DNA of 64,000 bases from Macrobrachium rosenbergii (GCF_040412425.1 NC_089781.1:49034727-49098726), one strand, 5' to 3'. Positions 10,929 to 21,729 are shown, counted from the first letter of the stretch. Numbers and translations are program-made. Notes: generated by a model not told the origin, from the sequence alone.

Positions 10929-12789
10929 ACAGGACGTTGTGAGGAGCCCGGGTGCACTGCTGTGCTGCACCAGCCCTATGGGCACGTGGTCTGCCGTTCT
11001 CATTCGGGCTGTGCAGTGCGGATCGACGATCTCGTCGTATGGCACCCGGACGGTTGTGAGGTTTGCTTCGCTCTCTACGAGCTTGTCCAGGACGAGTCGG
11101 TAAGCCTATAGTTACTGCCTTTAGTTTACCTGGTTGCCTCAATTGTTTCAAGTATGTTATGTTCTTGATATATTGCTTATATATATCTCTTCACCGAGCG
11201 CTAGGTTATCAAGTCCCTGCTCTCTTCCAGGCCGACCAAGCTTCCCGCAACGACGCCTTGGGTTCCCTTCGAGCCTGGGTGGCTGGTTTTGGCAGGAACG
11301 TTCCGTCGGGGAAGCCGTACATTCTAGATGAGAACATCCGGAGCCTGCTTTACCCCGGCGCCCGGATCTCAGCGGCTGTTCCATCTGCAGTCGCCGCTCC
11401 TCTCATCGAGCAGATCCGGGTAGAAACCCAGCCTCCCCAGGACGTAAATTTGTACGTGGAGTGGTCGGAGGAAGTGGCGGCCATAAACCTTGACCTGGAA
11501 CCAACGAACACCGAACAGGACCAAGAGGTAGGTAGGGAGGTAAGTGAGGCAGTAGGGGCAGCCTCCCTTTTTGATTCCCCTTCATCCACCGCTTCTTTTC
11601 AGGGCTTTCAAAAATCTTCTTACTTGGAGGACAGGGCGCAATCCACTGTCCCCAAGTTGAAGAAGTCTTGGAAGGCGAAGGGCTATAAGTCCGCGACCTC
11701 CCGCAAAGCAACCCCTTTCCCTCCGGTGAAGCCACGGGATACTAGTCCGGTGGCTTTCACATTCAAGGCCACTCCCTCTGCTAAGGGAGCGAGTTCGAGG
11801 GCAGCTAAGGCTAGCCCTCCTCGCCAACCTGCCTTTGACCCGGAGGAGTTTGCCGGTATACTTCTGCAGAAGTTTACCTCGGAGGTGGATGCTAAGCTTA
11901 ACAAGCTTACGGAGAGGTTGCAGAGCCAGGAGAGTATGCTCTCCGGGTTCATGCGCTCCGGTGGTTCAGCAGTACATTACCCCATTCCGGATGCCTCCGC
12001 CCTCCCTCCATTTGACAAGGGAAATCCCTGGCGTTTGGCCCTTCATGCTCCCCGCCATGAAGATACCCTGACGATCGAAGGTCTAGGCACACGCAGGCTT
12101 CAGGAGTTGGAATTCTTTCCTCCTGACCTGCTGCCCCCCTACCCAGGCTTCGCCAGGTTGACGGAGGAAGCTTGGGTACGGACGGATAAGGTCCCGAAGG
12201 AGACAGTTATCTTCCCAAGGGACCAGGCGCAGTCTGCATTGCTGCGCACATTTAATGAGTGGCAGGGGAGAACACGGTTGACCCCCTTCAAGGGCAACTT
12301 CACAATGTTCTCGTTGGGGGATAAAATCCCAACCCCTTGCAAGACTAAGGTGGCTCTTGCGACCGCCCAAGCATGCACGGAGGGTAAACCGTCGCCTCAG
12401 CTCCGGCTCAGTCAGACCTGTTTGACTTCATGGTAGCGCGGATGAACTGCCGTAAATACATCTTCGCAGACGCTACCATAAGACATGAGCCTAACAAGCT
12501 CATGAAAAGCTCCTTCTGGGGGGCTAGTATCTTCCCCGAAGGAGAGGTCAGCAATGTCCTGGCTGAGGCAACCAGGGCTAATCAAAGTCTGCGCTCCCGC
12601 TGGGGTATTCCTGCTTTCAAAAGGAAAGCCCTCGAGTCCGCCGGGCCCCAAATCAGGCCAGGAAAGAGATACAGGAGGCACAGAAGACAACACCAACAGA
12701 CCATTGTCCAGGCTGTACCTGTCTCGTCAGTTGGCCAGCCTTCTACCTCGAAGGCCCAGCCTCAACAGTTCATGCTGGTGCAGCCAGCT

Positions 12790-13135
12790 TGTGGCGGAAT
12801 TTTAACCCACAAACAAACAACACTCACCCTGATCTTCGGTTGCTGGAGATGGGTAGAGGTCCACGGTCGCCAATCACAGCACACAGAAACCACAAAACAA
12901 AATTTCCAACAAACCCTCCACCAACAACGAACGAAAAAAAAAGAGACACATGCACCATCAATATCGGTACCGGTATCCAAAACAAAAGCCAGACAAACTC
13001 CCCGTTCACTTTCAAGGTTGGACCTCAACTGCCCAAGACCTCCCCAAAAAACGAAAAACTCCCGACAGACCGACAGACAGAGAGAGAGCCGTAAAACCAA
13101 CTCCAACAACCGAACCACTCACAATGACAATTACA

Positions 13136-13179
<44 letters not shown>

Positions 13180-13225
13180 AAACGTTGGGAAATGCTAAAT
13201 AAAACAAATTTCTTCATCCTCTATA
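12790..13225 (-). repeat. 3' long terminal repeat of the LTR element
   Basis: It matches 15870-16338 almost base for base apart from microsatellite length: a (TC)n tract at ~13138-13176 here against ~16209-16287 in the other LTR. On the minus strand the repeat ends ...CCGCCACA. Confidence 0.92.
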
Positions 13226-13240
13226 TTTCTCCCCCTTTTA
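13226..13240 (-). other. Polypurine tract
   Basis: The minus strand reads AAAAGGGGGAGAAA directly before the 3' LTR, the expected place for plus-strand priming. Confidence 0.75.
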
Positions 13241-14178
13241 GCATTTCCCAACCAACACCTTTCACACCCCTTTCAAATCGCCTTACGCAACACCCACGGA
13301 TGCTCACTAGCAGGTCCTCTAGATCGCGTTCATGGGCACACAATCATTCTCTCAGAATCATTCTCTCTTCTAGCAACATTCAAACTCACATCTTCTCCTC
13401 CATTCTCTCTCAGATTCACGCTATCTTCTTCACTATTACCACTCTCAATTTCATCCACAATCTCATCTATACCCTCTAACTCATTCCCAAATACCTCCCC
13501 AATTCTTCAACTAACCCATCCCATTCCCTCATTGACCTTTCCAATTCTTGCAACGATTCATTCATGCTTTCAATCACTGCGTCTATCACTGCTACGCTCT
13601 CTTACTCTTACACTCGCTCACCTCCAACCGTTCACCAACCCCTACACGTTCAGTCAACTCAGTTATATCAAACCCGCATATGCTATACGTTCTATCCATA
13701 CCATCCCATTCATCCGTATTACACGCTTTATCACTCATTTTCACTTTGGCACTCACACCCTATCACACAACTTACGATCATTCCGTTCACTTACATTCTT
13801 CCCTTTCTTACGTTTTCTGCCATACTCTATCTAAACAAATTGCTTCATGCACTCGTCAGTCTTTCCAGCAAAACCTCCCTCATGCAACAACCCCTCACGT
13901 ACATGCATCACACGCACCGCTTGCATCCTGGAGGATCCACCCATTTGAACCCCCTTCACACTCAGTTTCCCGAATTCGCTGTCACAGTCACCCTCTTTCG
14001 TCTACATACACTTGATACATGCCCTTCCATTCCACATTCGACACACTTCGCTCTCGGTTCTGAACACATTCTCGCATAATGCCCATTCTTACCACAGTTG
14101 CCACATATTACATTCACTGGGTACCCCTACAACCATTAGCAATATGACCCACCTGTCCGCACCTGTAGCATTTAACCC

Positions 14179-14736
14179 CTATCTTTCGTACACTCCCTTA
14201 CCAAATGTCCCGATTGCCCACACCAAACACGCTCCTAAAGCCCACCTACACTCATTCTTTGTATGTCCTTCCTTTCCACATCTAAAACACTTCGCTCGAC
14301 TTCCACTCACCGACCTTCCCCTTTGTACACTACTATCCCTAACCCGTCCAACCCGTTGTTCCCTTACAAACCCATCATTCATCCTCACTGGCACCTCCAC
14401 ATTACTTGCTCTTACACTCCTATCTATTACACTATCGGCCATTCTCATTGGGCCCCTCAACACTGCATCCCTAAAGCTTCCAAACTCTGGTACTCTCTCA
14501 TCTACCCCAGCCCTTACACTTACACTTCTGCTCTCTTTTATAACCCTGTCAAGCTCATAATCTTCTACAATTTCCAAAATTTCTCCCCAAGTCAACCTTT
14601 CATTCGTCCATCTTTTCTTCTCCTTCCGCTTCAAGTTCACAAATTCTCTAACTCCATCTGGCACTGTCCCTAACAACTTCCGTACTAACTCCTTACATTC
14701 ATCTATCCCATCATCCCCAAACTTCTTCCTTGCCAA
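14179..14736 (-). CDS. Gag fragment with CCHC zinc knuckle
   Basis: This 185-codon open frame has a basic, charged middle (VNLKRKEKKRWTNERLTWGE) and one retroviral-type zinc knuckle, CFRCGKEGHTKNEC, at about residues 148-161. That marks it as the nucleocapsid part of a LTR-retrotransposon Gag, which binds and packages the element RNA. It lies inside the LTR pair on the same strand as the primer-binding site. The start used is simply the first in frame; more N-terminal Gag probably continues upstream (toward 15.4 kb) in other frames, so the gene is likely broken. No enzyme domain follows it. Confidence 0.7.
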   Translation of the reverse strand: MARKKFGDDGIDECKELVRKLLGTVPDGVREFVNLKRKEKKRWTNERLTWGEILEIVEDYELDRVIKESRSVSVRAGVDERVPEFGSFRDAVLRGPMRMADSVIDRSVRASNVEVPVRMNDGFVREQRVGRVRDSSVQRGRSVSGSRAKCFRCGKEGHTKNECRWALGACLVWAIGTFGKGVYER

Positions 14737-15463
14737 CGTCTCAGCCTACAAGCATACAGTGACAAGGTTTCCCCAGCTTTCATTCTTGCCTCATCAAATT
14801 CATTCTTCCTCTTATACTTAACACTCGCTTTCATACGCCTCGCTTGCTCAACTAGTCTAGCTTTCACCTTGTCATACTCAACATCCCCACACTCATAATA
14901 ACCCTATACATATCAAGTAAAACCCAGTCAAATACTCTCCTAATTCTCATTACCCACACTCTCTTACTTTCCCCATACTTATCCTGACAAAACCTTTCAT
15001 ACTCCCTAAAGAAATCATGCACATCCCTACTTCCATACTCATTATACTTTTCACACCGGTACCTCCCTCACATACATAGCCTTTCTCACTTCTTTCTCAC
15101 TTTCACTCTCACTTTCGCTACTTTCGCTCTGTCCTTTCATACCCTCTTCCGAATACAAAGAGTCCACTTCCGACTTACATTCATCTTACTCATTACACTC
15201 TTCTTCCCCTCTTTTTATCCACTTTTATCCACTCACCTCCGTCCACCTCACTATCACTACTGCCTTCACCCTCTCTCCCTTCTTTCCTGCCTTTCCCACT
15301 TCCTTACCCTTCTTACCAGTTTCCTTTCCTTTCCCTTCTTCCCTTTTTCTTCCCCTGACTTATCCTTACTTTCCCTCTGTTCCTTCCCTTGCTTTTCATT
15401 CCCTTTTCCTTACCCTGCCTCTCATTCCCTCGTTTCTTACTTCCTATTCCCATATCACTTTCA

Positions 15464-15787
15464 TCACTCACGCCCATTCACTTCTCCCTCCTTTTCTTTC
15501 TCTCTTGCCCCTTCACACGTTCCAGAGAACCTGCCTCCAACAGCCCCTTCTCCAAAAACACCTTTGAACATACCTTTCATCATTTCTTCCACACCTTTCA
15601 TCATTCCCTCCAACTTTTTATCCATCCTCTCTTCCATTCTCTCTTCTGACTCTTTCATCTCCCCTTTCATTTCTTCTTTCGCACTTCTTAGCATTCCCCC
15701 CATCTCCTCCAACTGACTCCTCAATCTCTCATTCTCACCCCTCAACCACGTATTCTCCTCTCTCAACCTCACCAGTTCCTCTTCCAT
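15464..15787 (-). CDS. Coiled-coil N-terminal Gag part
   Basis: The frame is 107 codons. It begins MEEELVRLREENTWLRGENE and continues as a strongly heptad-like, Glu/Lys/Met-rich coiled coil to about residue 75, then a Gly-rich tail. It begins about 60 bases after the primer-binding site on the minus strand, where gag is expected. It probably formed the N-terminus of the protein whose zinc knuckle lies at 14179-14736. The frame closes at 15464, and the intervening 700 bases show only short frames, so the gene has decayed. Coiled-coil N-termini are common in Gag multimerisation domains. Confidence 0.55.
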   Translation of the reverse strand: MEEELVRLREENTWLRGENERLRSQLEEMGGMLRSAKEEMKGEMKESEERMEERMDKKLEGMMKGVEEMMKGMFKGVFGEGAVGGRFSGTCEGAREKEKEGEVNGRE

Positions 15788-15844
15788 CCTTCTCTTCAGT
15801 CACACTACCAGCCACCAATCTCACTTGCAGCTGCAATACCAGCT

Positions 15845-15862
15845 GCCCCACGTTGGGCGCCA
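15845..15862 (-). other. Primer-binding site
   Basis: The minus strand reads TGGCGCCCAACGTGGGGC seven bases inside the 5' LTR. TGGCGCCC is a common start for tRNA-primed sites in metazoan gypsy-like elements. I do not name the tRNA. Confidence 0.75.
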
Positions 15863-15869
15863 AATATTA

Positions 15870-16208
15870 TGTGGCGGAATTTTAACCCACAAACAAACAA
15901 CACTCACCCTGATCTTCGGTTGCTGGAGATGGGTAGAGGTCCACGGTCGCCAATCACAGCACACAGAAACCACAAAACAAAATTTCCAACAAACCCTCCA
16001 CCAACAACGAACGAACAAAAAGAGACACATGCACCATCAATATCGGTACCGGTATCCAAAACAAAAGCCAGACAAACTCCCGTTCACTTTCAAGGTTGGA
16101 CCTCAACTGCCCAAGACCTCCCAAAAACGAAAAACTCCCGACAGACCGACAGACAGAGAGAGAGCCGTAAAACCAACTCCAACAACCAACCACTCACAAT
16201 GACAATTA

Positions 16209-16290
<82 letters not shown>

Positions 16291-16338
16291 AAATGTTGGG
16301 AAATGCTAAATAAAAACAAATTTCTTCATCCCTCTATA
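15870..16338 (-). repeat. 5' long terminal repeat of the LTR element
   Basis: It is a direct repeat of 12790-13225. It contains a ~78-bp (TC)n tract, about twice the length in the partner LTR, and otherwise differs at few positions. The insertion is therefore recent relative to the surrounding decay. Confidence 0.92.
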
Positions 16339-16397
16339 AGCTCAGCACTCCCTTGCCACGCCTACCTTCGTGACGTCTCCTGTATATAACCCCTCCT

Positions 16398-18380
16398 ATG
16401 AGGGCCAGGGGTCGTTTCGAGGCCTTTACAAGGGCGCAAGGGGGAGTAGAGCAAGGGCCTCCTTCAGAGGCAAGGCTGCCTTGCGATCCCTCTCCCGGGG
16501 GAGAGGAGGCCGAGGTAGAGGAGGCAAGCCTTCACCTTCCCAGTGAGACCAATCAGGTGGGCGGCAGACTTCACCTGTTCAGGGACCAGTGGACCTTCAG
16601 TCCGTGGGCCCACAGTATAGTCTCCAAAGGTTTGGGGTGGAGTTGGATCAAGGGCCCTCCCCCTCTGATCAGATTTCATCAACCGTCTTCCAAAGCTCTG
16701 CGGGACTTTGCGGCGGAATTACTCCAAAAGAGGGCCATAAAGAAAGTGAGACACCTGAAATTTCAAGGCAGGCTGTTCAGTGTTCCCAAGAAAGACTCCA
16801 GTCAACAAAGGGTAATCTTGGATCTATCGCGTCTCAATCTTTACATACAATGCGACAAATTTCGCATGCTTACAATCGCGCAGGTGCGGACTCTACCTCC
16901 TCGTGGAGCCGTCACCACCTCTATAGATCTTTCAGACACATATTATCACGTCCCGATTGCGCGGAACTTCTCTCCCTTCCTAGGTTTCAGACTGGGGAAA
17001 CAAGCCTACTCGTTCAGGGTCATGCCATTCAGGCTCAACATAGCACCCAGAATTTTCACGAAGCTGGCGGACACGGTAGTGCAGCAGTTACGGTCCTGGG
17101 GGATATCGCTGGCCGCGTACCTGGACGATTGGATAATTTGGGCATCCAACGCTGGGGAGTGCCTGAGAGCTACGGCCATGGTGATTGAGTTTCTGGAATT
17201 CCTAGGCTTTCAGATAAACAGGGCGAAGTCCCGCCTAACTCCGGAGGCTCGATTTCAGTGGCTGGGTATCCAATGGGATCTGGTCTCGCACAAGCTGTCT
17301 ATTCCGCCAGCCAAACGGAGAGAAGTAGCCAAAGCCACCAGGCAATTCCGCAAAGGCAGGAAAGCCTCTCGCAGAACGCAAGAAAGAATCCTGGGTTCTC
17401 TTCAGTTCACATCCGTAACAGACCGGCTCCTAAAAGCAAAACTGAAAGACATAAACAGAGTGTGGCGGAGACGAGCCAATGTCAAGCTCAGGGACAAGGT
17501 ATCTTTAATTCCTCCGGTGCTGAGGAAAAGACTCCGGCCGAGGTCCACAGTCAAGGGTCTTTCGAAGTCAGTTCCCCTTCAATTCCCTTCCCCAGCTCTA
17601 ATAATCCACACAGACGCTTCGTTAAGCGGCTGGGGAGGGTACTCACCAAAAGAAAAGGCACAGGGTACATGGTCCACACTGTTCCGTCAGTTCCACATAA
17701 ACATTTTGGAAGCAATGGCAGTGTTTCTAACTCTGAAAAAACTTTGCCCCACCAACCAGATTCATATCAGGCTGGTGCTGGACAGCGCAGTAGTGGTACA
17801 TTGCATAAACAGAGGGGGTTCCAAATCGAGTCAGATAAACCAAGTGATGATAGCCATTTTCTCCCTGGCGGAGAAGCACGGCTGGCACCTATCAGCTACC
17901 CATCTAGCAGGAGTCCGGAATGTCATTGCAGACTCCCTGTCCAGGGCAACTCCGCTGGAGTCAGAATGGTCCCTGGACCTGGCTTCTTTCAGATGGATAT
18001 GCCGTCAGGTTCCGGGCCTTCAGGTGGACTTGTTTGCCACGGAGAGCAATCACAAACTCCCCTGTTATGTTGCTCCCAACCTGGATCCTCGAGCTCACGC
18101 TACGGACGCAATGTCAGTGGACTGGAACAAATGGCAGAAAATCTATCTATTCCCGCCAATAAACCTGCTGATGAAGGTGTTGCACAAGCTCAGGTCATTC
18201 AAAGGTCAAGTGGCCCTGGTAGCTCCCAACTGGCCGAAGAGCAATTGGTTCCCTCTTCTTCTGGAGCTCAAACTACGGTGTCATCAAATACCCAAGCCAC
18301 AGCTGACTCAAGTAGTGCAAACACGGACTGTGTCAGCTTCCTCAAGAATTCTGAATGCCCTGGCTTTATGGACTTTATGA
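16398..18380 (+). CDS. DIRS-A reverse transcriptase-RNase H
   Basis: This 660-codon open frame starts at an ATG that overlaps the end of gag in another frame. The RT core contains VILDLSRLNLYIQ, a conserved SIDLSDTYYHVPI block carrying the first catalytic Asp, GFRLGKQAYSFRVMPFRLNIAP, and YLDDW at about residue 241. RNase H follows: HTDASLSGWGG (Asp about 406), EAMAV (Glu about 438), LDSAVV (Asp about 462) and ADSLSR (Asp about 512). After that comes the C-terminal domain usual in DIRS, with LQVDLFATESNHKLPCYV, a FPP motif and VALVAPNWPKSNWFP. All catalytic residues are present. The tyrosine-recombinase frame overlaps the 3' part in another frame. The protein would copy element RNA into circular DNA, but this element's gag is destroyed. 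Confidence 0.9.
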   Translation: MRARGRFEAFTRAQGGVEQGPPSEARLPCDPSPGGEEAEVEEASLHLPSETNQVGGRLHLFRDQWTFSPWAHSIVSKGLGWSWIKGPPPLIRFHQPSSKALRDFAAELLQKRAIKKVRHLKFQGRLFSVPKKDSSQQRVILDLSRLNLYIQCDKFRMLTIAQVRTLPPRGAVTTSIDLSDTYYHVPIARNFSPFLGFRLGKQAYSFRVMPFRLNIAPRIFTKLADTVVQQLRSWGISLAAYLDDWIIWASNAGECLRATAMVIEFLEFLGFQINRAKSRLTPEARFQWLGIQWDLVSHKLSIPPAKRREVAKATRQFRKGRKASRRTQERILGSLQFTSVTDRLLKAKLKDINRVWRRRANVKLRDKVSLIPPVLRKRLRPRSTVKGLSKSVPLQFPSPALIIHTDASLSGWGGYSPKEKAQGTWSTLFRQFHINILEAMAVFLTLKKLCPTNQIHIRLVLDSAVVVHCINRGGSKSSQINQVMIAIFSLAEKHGWHLSATHLAGVRNVIADSLSRATPLESEWSLDLASFRWICRQVPGLQVDLFATESNHKLPCYVAPNLDPRAHATDAMSVDWNKWQKIYLFPPINLLMKVLHKLRSFKGQVALVAPNWPKSNWFPLLLELKLRCHQIPKPQLTQVVQTRTVSASSRILNALALWTL

Positions 18381-18496
18381 AATTTGCCGCTCAGAGAGGT
18401 GCGGATATTGATCCCGTTAATACTCTGTTTCTGGAATCAGATAAAAGAGATTCTACCCTCACAGTACGATTCAGCAGTTAAAAAGTTAGCATCTTT

Positions 18497-19336
18497 TTGA
18501 AGGAATCTGAAGCTCAAGTCATGACCACCAATTTGGCAATATCATTCTTTAGATCACTGTTTGAAAAAGGTCTGGCTCCAGCCACCATTACCACAGTGAA
18601 ATCAGCTTTGAAAAAGGTGTTTTTGCATGGCTTTAAGATTGATTTAACAGATTCATATTTTTCATCCATTCCCAGAGCATGCGCTCGTTTGAGACCAGCG
18701 ACCCGTCCACATACGGTTTCCTGGTTTCTTAACGATGTTCTAAAATTAGCCTCAGAAACTAATAACGATCAATGTTCTTATTTGAATCTGTTAAGGAAGA
18801 CTTTGTTCCTAATTAGTCTAGCTTCAGGTGCCAGAATATCAGAACTGTCTGCTCTCTCTAGAGGTGCGAAGCATGTGGATTTTCTCCCGTCAGAAGTTCT
18901 GCTTTCCCCAGATCAAAGGTTCTTAGCAAAAAATGAAGACCCTCAGGATAGGTGGTCCCCCTGGAAGGTTGTTCCTTTTCCACAAGACCTGTCTTTATGC
19001 CCAGTCGCTACCTTGAGGGCCTATTTACGGAGAACTTCTCAGTGTTTGTCTGGTCCTCTTTTTATCAGGGAAAAAGGAGGAATGCTTTCTTTAAAGGCTA
19101 TCAGACAACAAATTCTGTACTTCATTAAGCAAGCTAATCCGGATTCAGTCCCTAAGGTTCATGATATCCGAGCAGTGGCTACCTCCACTAATTATTTTCA
19201 TACTATGAATTTTGATGAGCTTAAGAAGTATACGGGCTGGAAATCTCCATCAGTGTTCAAACGCCACTATCTGAAATCACTGGAAGCTCTGAAGTTCCCT
19301 GTGGTGGCTGTAGGGAGCATTGTCCCTCCACCTTAA
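18497..19336 (+). pseudogene. DIRS-A tyrosine recombinase, frameshifted N-terminus
   Basis: The frame is 279 codons and holds the whole catalytic domain: GARISEL (Arg near residue 113), a Lys in FLAKNE, VHDIRAVA (His and Arg), and GWKSPSVFKRHYL with the nucleophilic Tyr. Compared with DIRS-B, small deletions at about 18462-18475 and 18492-18496 create an in-frame stop at 18479-18481. This separates the domain from the upstream open frame 17258-18481, which encodes the N-terminal part (DCVSFLKNSECPGFMDFMKF). The enzyme would integrate the circular DNA without host-site duplication. The lesion probably inactivates it. Confidence 0.85.
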
Positions 19337-19784
19337 ATTAACCTTTAATCCCTATCCTCTCCCCCCCCCCACCTGCCTCATTTACTTGCCCTGCCATTTT
19401 CTCCTGGACCAGACATGCTTCACAGCCTGGCTCCTCATATTATGATGTACAATTTTATGTGTTAGTTTTTAAGTTTGCGGCATGTTGTGTTTACTGTAAT
19501 TTAGTTTTAAGCCGAGGTACCTTTATAAATTTTCTGTCGTTTATTTAGTTTTAGTACCTACCCATTATAGTATTATTTATGTACATAGTTGTTTCTCATG
19601 TCCTTTACTGTGATATTAATTGTATCCCTAGTTATAACTCAGTTTATCTGCCTATACCTTTGGTATTTAATCATGTTTTGAGGGATAATTAAAACTATTT
19701 TCAGTAATAGTGTTTTTATACATGTCCACCTAACTATTCGCTCCTTTTAGACTTTCACCAAAGCTTAGTATGATTCTCTGTCAT
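19337..19784 (+). other. DIRS-A 3' untranslated spacer
   Basis: This AT-rich, non-coding stretch lies between the recombinase stop and the internal complementary region. It begins with a short poly-C run at 19362-19371. No gene is seen. Confidence 0.5.
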
Positions 19785-19876
19785 GATTTCACCGGCTGAC
19801 ACAGGGACGAGCTCAGAAAAGGGATTTTGACAAAGGAAAAATCTATTTCTGAGAGAGGCCCTGTGTCACCCGGTGA
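19785..19876. repeat. DIRS-A internal complementary region
   Basis: The first part (GATTTCACCGG...CTCAGAAA) is the reverse complement of the outer left end. The second part (AAAAGGGATTTTGACAAAGG...CGGTGA) is the reverse complement of the outer right end. They meet at a shared AAA. This joined-ends segment is diagnostic of DIRS and serves as a template for completing the circular intermediate. Confidence 0.9.
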
Positions 19877-19930
19877 CCCTCCCAGGGTCTAGATTTCCCT
19901 CCCCGAGTAGGGATACCAAGCTTGTGGGGG

Positions 19931-20273
19931 GTGCTAGCCTGGAATGAGTACAGATGGCGCTGGGGTCGTCGGTTGGCGGGCAGGTGAGTGCGGGTGTTAG
20001 ATCGGCTCCTCACGTTCCGGGGTTTTGTCATTGGGATGTCTACAGAGTGCAGTCCTGTGGCAGTGACAACAATCACTAACCCTTATCTATACCGACGTCT
20101 ATTTCATCATAGATGTTCGATCTGGGGGTAGTAACCCCAGCATTTCCTGATAGCTTTTTTCTCTGGTATATTTAGCAATATCTACACCTAGAAATTCGTG
20201 CTTAATAGGAATTTCACCGGGTGACACAGGGCCTCCCTCAGAAATAGATTTTTCCTTTGTCAAAATCCCTTTT
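19931..20273 (-). repeat. DIRS-A right inverted terminal repeat
   Basis: It is the inverted copy of 8400-8713, with about 28 extra outer bases ending AAAATCCCTTTT. The short ORF here is a shadow of the repeat. Confidence 0.9.
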
Positions 20274-20871
20274 CAGGTACGTCTTTATCATTTTATTATT
20301 TTCAAATTTCATGACTAATTTTTCCATATTAAAATCAAAGATGCGCCCCCAAAGGTTTGGTTTTTCGTAGGTGCGCCCTCAGGTGAAAAGGTTTGAGAAA
20401 CACTGATCTACAGACTCAGCTATTCACAGGATTTTCTGTTCTGTGGAACCTATCTAAAAATTATTCGCGGGAAAACTCGCCCATTCATGGGTTTTCTGTG
20501 GAACATATCTATAAAAATATTCACAGGAAACCTGCCTATTTGCGGATGCAGATTTTTTGTCTTTTTCGTAAAGCACTATTCTGTATTTTCATATTATTTA
20601 TTGTATAATAACATTAAATAATAATGTAAAGTAATAACAACACTACAGTACATAATAGTAATAAAATTAAATAATTATAGTAATATTAAATAACATTAAA
20701 CTACATAACAATAATACGTAATACTACACTGGTTACCTGCAATATATAATAAATAAGATTAAATCACATGGGTACCCACCGGTGATGAATGTTGATTGCA
20801 GATGATGATGATGAATTAGCTGTGCAGTACGATGAATGACAAAGATATGACTGCACAGCAAAGCAAAGGAG

Positions 20872-21368
20872 TTACATCTTTTCTGAGGGCGCCTCTTTGC
20901 CTTCTTCGGGAGGCGCTGTCATGTTAAGGTATTTGAACATGGCAACGAAGGTGGTATGGTAGAACTGCATGATCTCATTAATGGTAATGAAAATATCTGT
21001 GGCCCTTTCTTCATTGTTATTCAATGCTTTTATCATCATCTGCAGCTGCCTGACTTCTTAATAAATTTGTACAGGCCATGAAATTGTTCAATATCCTGGT
21101 CCGTTGGTGGGATGGTAAAGAGGGCGATGAGTTCTTCTCCAAGAATGGCCTCCCCAAGTATTTTACCTTGTTCACACTCGTGCTCAATGCAGGCAACCAA
21201 GCCCAGTGTCACGCCGTAATGGGCTGCTACTTCTCTGTTAATTTTGCCCTCTCTTAACATGACAACAATCATGTCTACTTTCTCCTCATCAGTCATTAAC
21301 AGTAACGTCCTCTGGCACTTGGGCTCTTTGCCAGGAGCCTTAGCAGAAGCAGAGCGTTTAGAGGACAT
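20872..21368 (-). pseudogene. Tigger-family transposase, internally deleted
   Basis: The frame begins MSSKRSASAKAPGKEPKCQR and has a CENP-B-type helix-turn-helix, MTDEEKVDMIVVMLREGKIN and REVAAHYGV. It soon passes to the far C-terminal part of the protein. After a one-base shift near 21045 it reads MIKALNNNEERATDIFITIN and ends PPEEGKEAPSEKM. The DDE catalytic core is absent. The last residues and the following 3' sequence (ATTCATCACCGGTGGGTACC) match the tail and 3' flank of the plus-strand copy at 25400-25520. Both therefore come from one family but lie head to head. Confidence 0.75.
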
Positions 21369-21729
21369 CTTAATGCACAATTTAAAAATGTTCTTAGTCA
21401 GTAGTACTGTACATGCAAAAAATGCACAAACGAGATATAGCAATGAACTGAGTTATATTGGGTCATTTGCCGCTAGGGTATATACATGGTACTATTGCGC
21501 ATATGTATACTAACATTGATATTCTGCACATACAGTACTGTACATTTTATTAAATGTTTTGGTGCATGATGATTTTTAAATATTATGTACATAAAGTGTT
21601 TTAGGATGATACGTAGTACTACAGGTAGTAAGGAGAGCATATCTAAAATACATGAGACAACAAGAATAGCAGGGTACGTATGTTTACGTCCATGGGATAT
21701 AGCATTTTCATGTATGTACTAAGTATACA

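Larger units (their letters stand above)
12790..16338 (-). mobile_element. Gag-only LTR retrotransposon inside DIRS-A gag
   Basis: Two direct long terminal repeats (12790-13225 and 15870-16338) enclose 2.6 kb. The flanking 4-bp repeat AGCT (12786-12789, 16339-16342) matches the single AGCT in the uninterrupted DIRS-B gag, where CAGCCAGCTCAACA is seen near 38463-38476. On the minus strand a primer-binding site follows the 5' LTR and a polypurine tract precedes the 3' LTR. The only coding remnants are gag-like; no protease, RT, RNase H or integrase is visible. It is a non-autonomous element that depends on enzymes supplied in trans. Confidence 0.9.
10929..16546 (+). pseudogene. DIRS-A gag, spliced, deleted and interrupted
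   Basis: Exon 1 (10929-11099) encodes the Cys/His-rich domain with PGCTAVLHQPYGHVVCRSHS and WHPDGCEVC, but the ATG present in DIRS-B is absent. Intron 11100-11230 (GTAAGC...TTCCAG) is phase 0, as in DIRS-B. Exon 2 starts ADQASRNDALGSLRAWVAGF. Near 12405 about 285 bp present in DIRS-B are missing, which shifts the frame. The downstream part resumes at 12430 (VARMNCRKYIFADATIRHEP). It is then cut at 12790 by a LTR retrotransposon, and the Arg/Gly-rich C-terminus continues after 16342 to a stop at 16544-16546. The product cannot be made. Confidence 0.85.
8400..20273 (+). mobile_element. DIRS retrotransposon DIRS-A
   Basis: This is a complete DIRS architecture: left inverted terminal repeat, long leader, gag, RT-RNase H, tyrosine recombinase, internal complementary region and right inverted terminal repeat. 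There is no target-site duplication; the ends abut TTT in the host hAT sequence. Removing the nested LTR element leaves about 8.3 kb, and restoring the ~285-bp gag deletion gives about the same length as DIRS-B without its nested element. Gag is interrupted and lacks its start codon, and the recombinase is frameshifted, so this copy is dead. DIRS-A and DIRS-B clearly belong to one family. Confidence 0.9.
5886..20405 (+). mobile_element. hAT DNA transposon (ZBED5/SCAND3-like) split by DIRS-A
   Basis: The terminal inverted repeats are CAGCGTTTCTCAACCGGTGC at the left and, read inward, CAGTGTTTCTCAAACC at the right. They are flanked by 8-bp direct repeats ATCTACGG (5878-5885) and ATCTACAG (20406-20413). 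An 8-bp duplication and this end sequence are diagnostic of hAT. Without the nested DIRS-A (8400-20273) the element is about 2.65 kb. It carries one decayed transposase gene on the plus strand and landed in the end of a Tigger element. Confidence 0.9.

Noticed and set aside
12430..13479. 349-codon plus-strand frame
   Set aside because: Only the first ~120 codons are DIRS-A gag; the rest reads through the inserted LTR element and its TC repeat.
13548..14673. Plus-strand frames of 136-182 codons between the LTRs
   Set aside because: They are shadows of the minus-strand gag region. They are rich in Pro/Ser/Thr/His because the opposite strand is Arg/Glu/Gly-coding, and they match no family.
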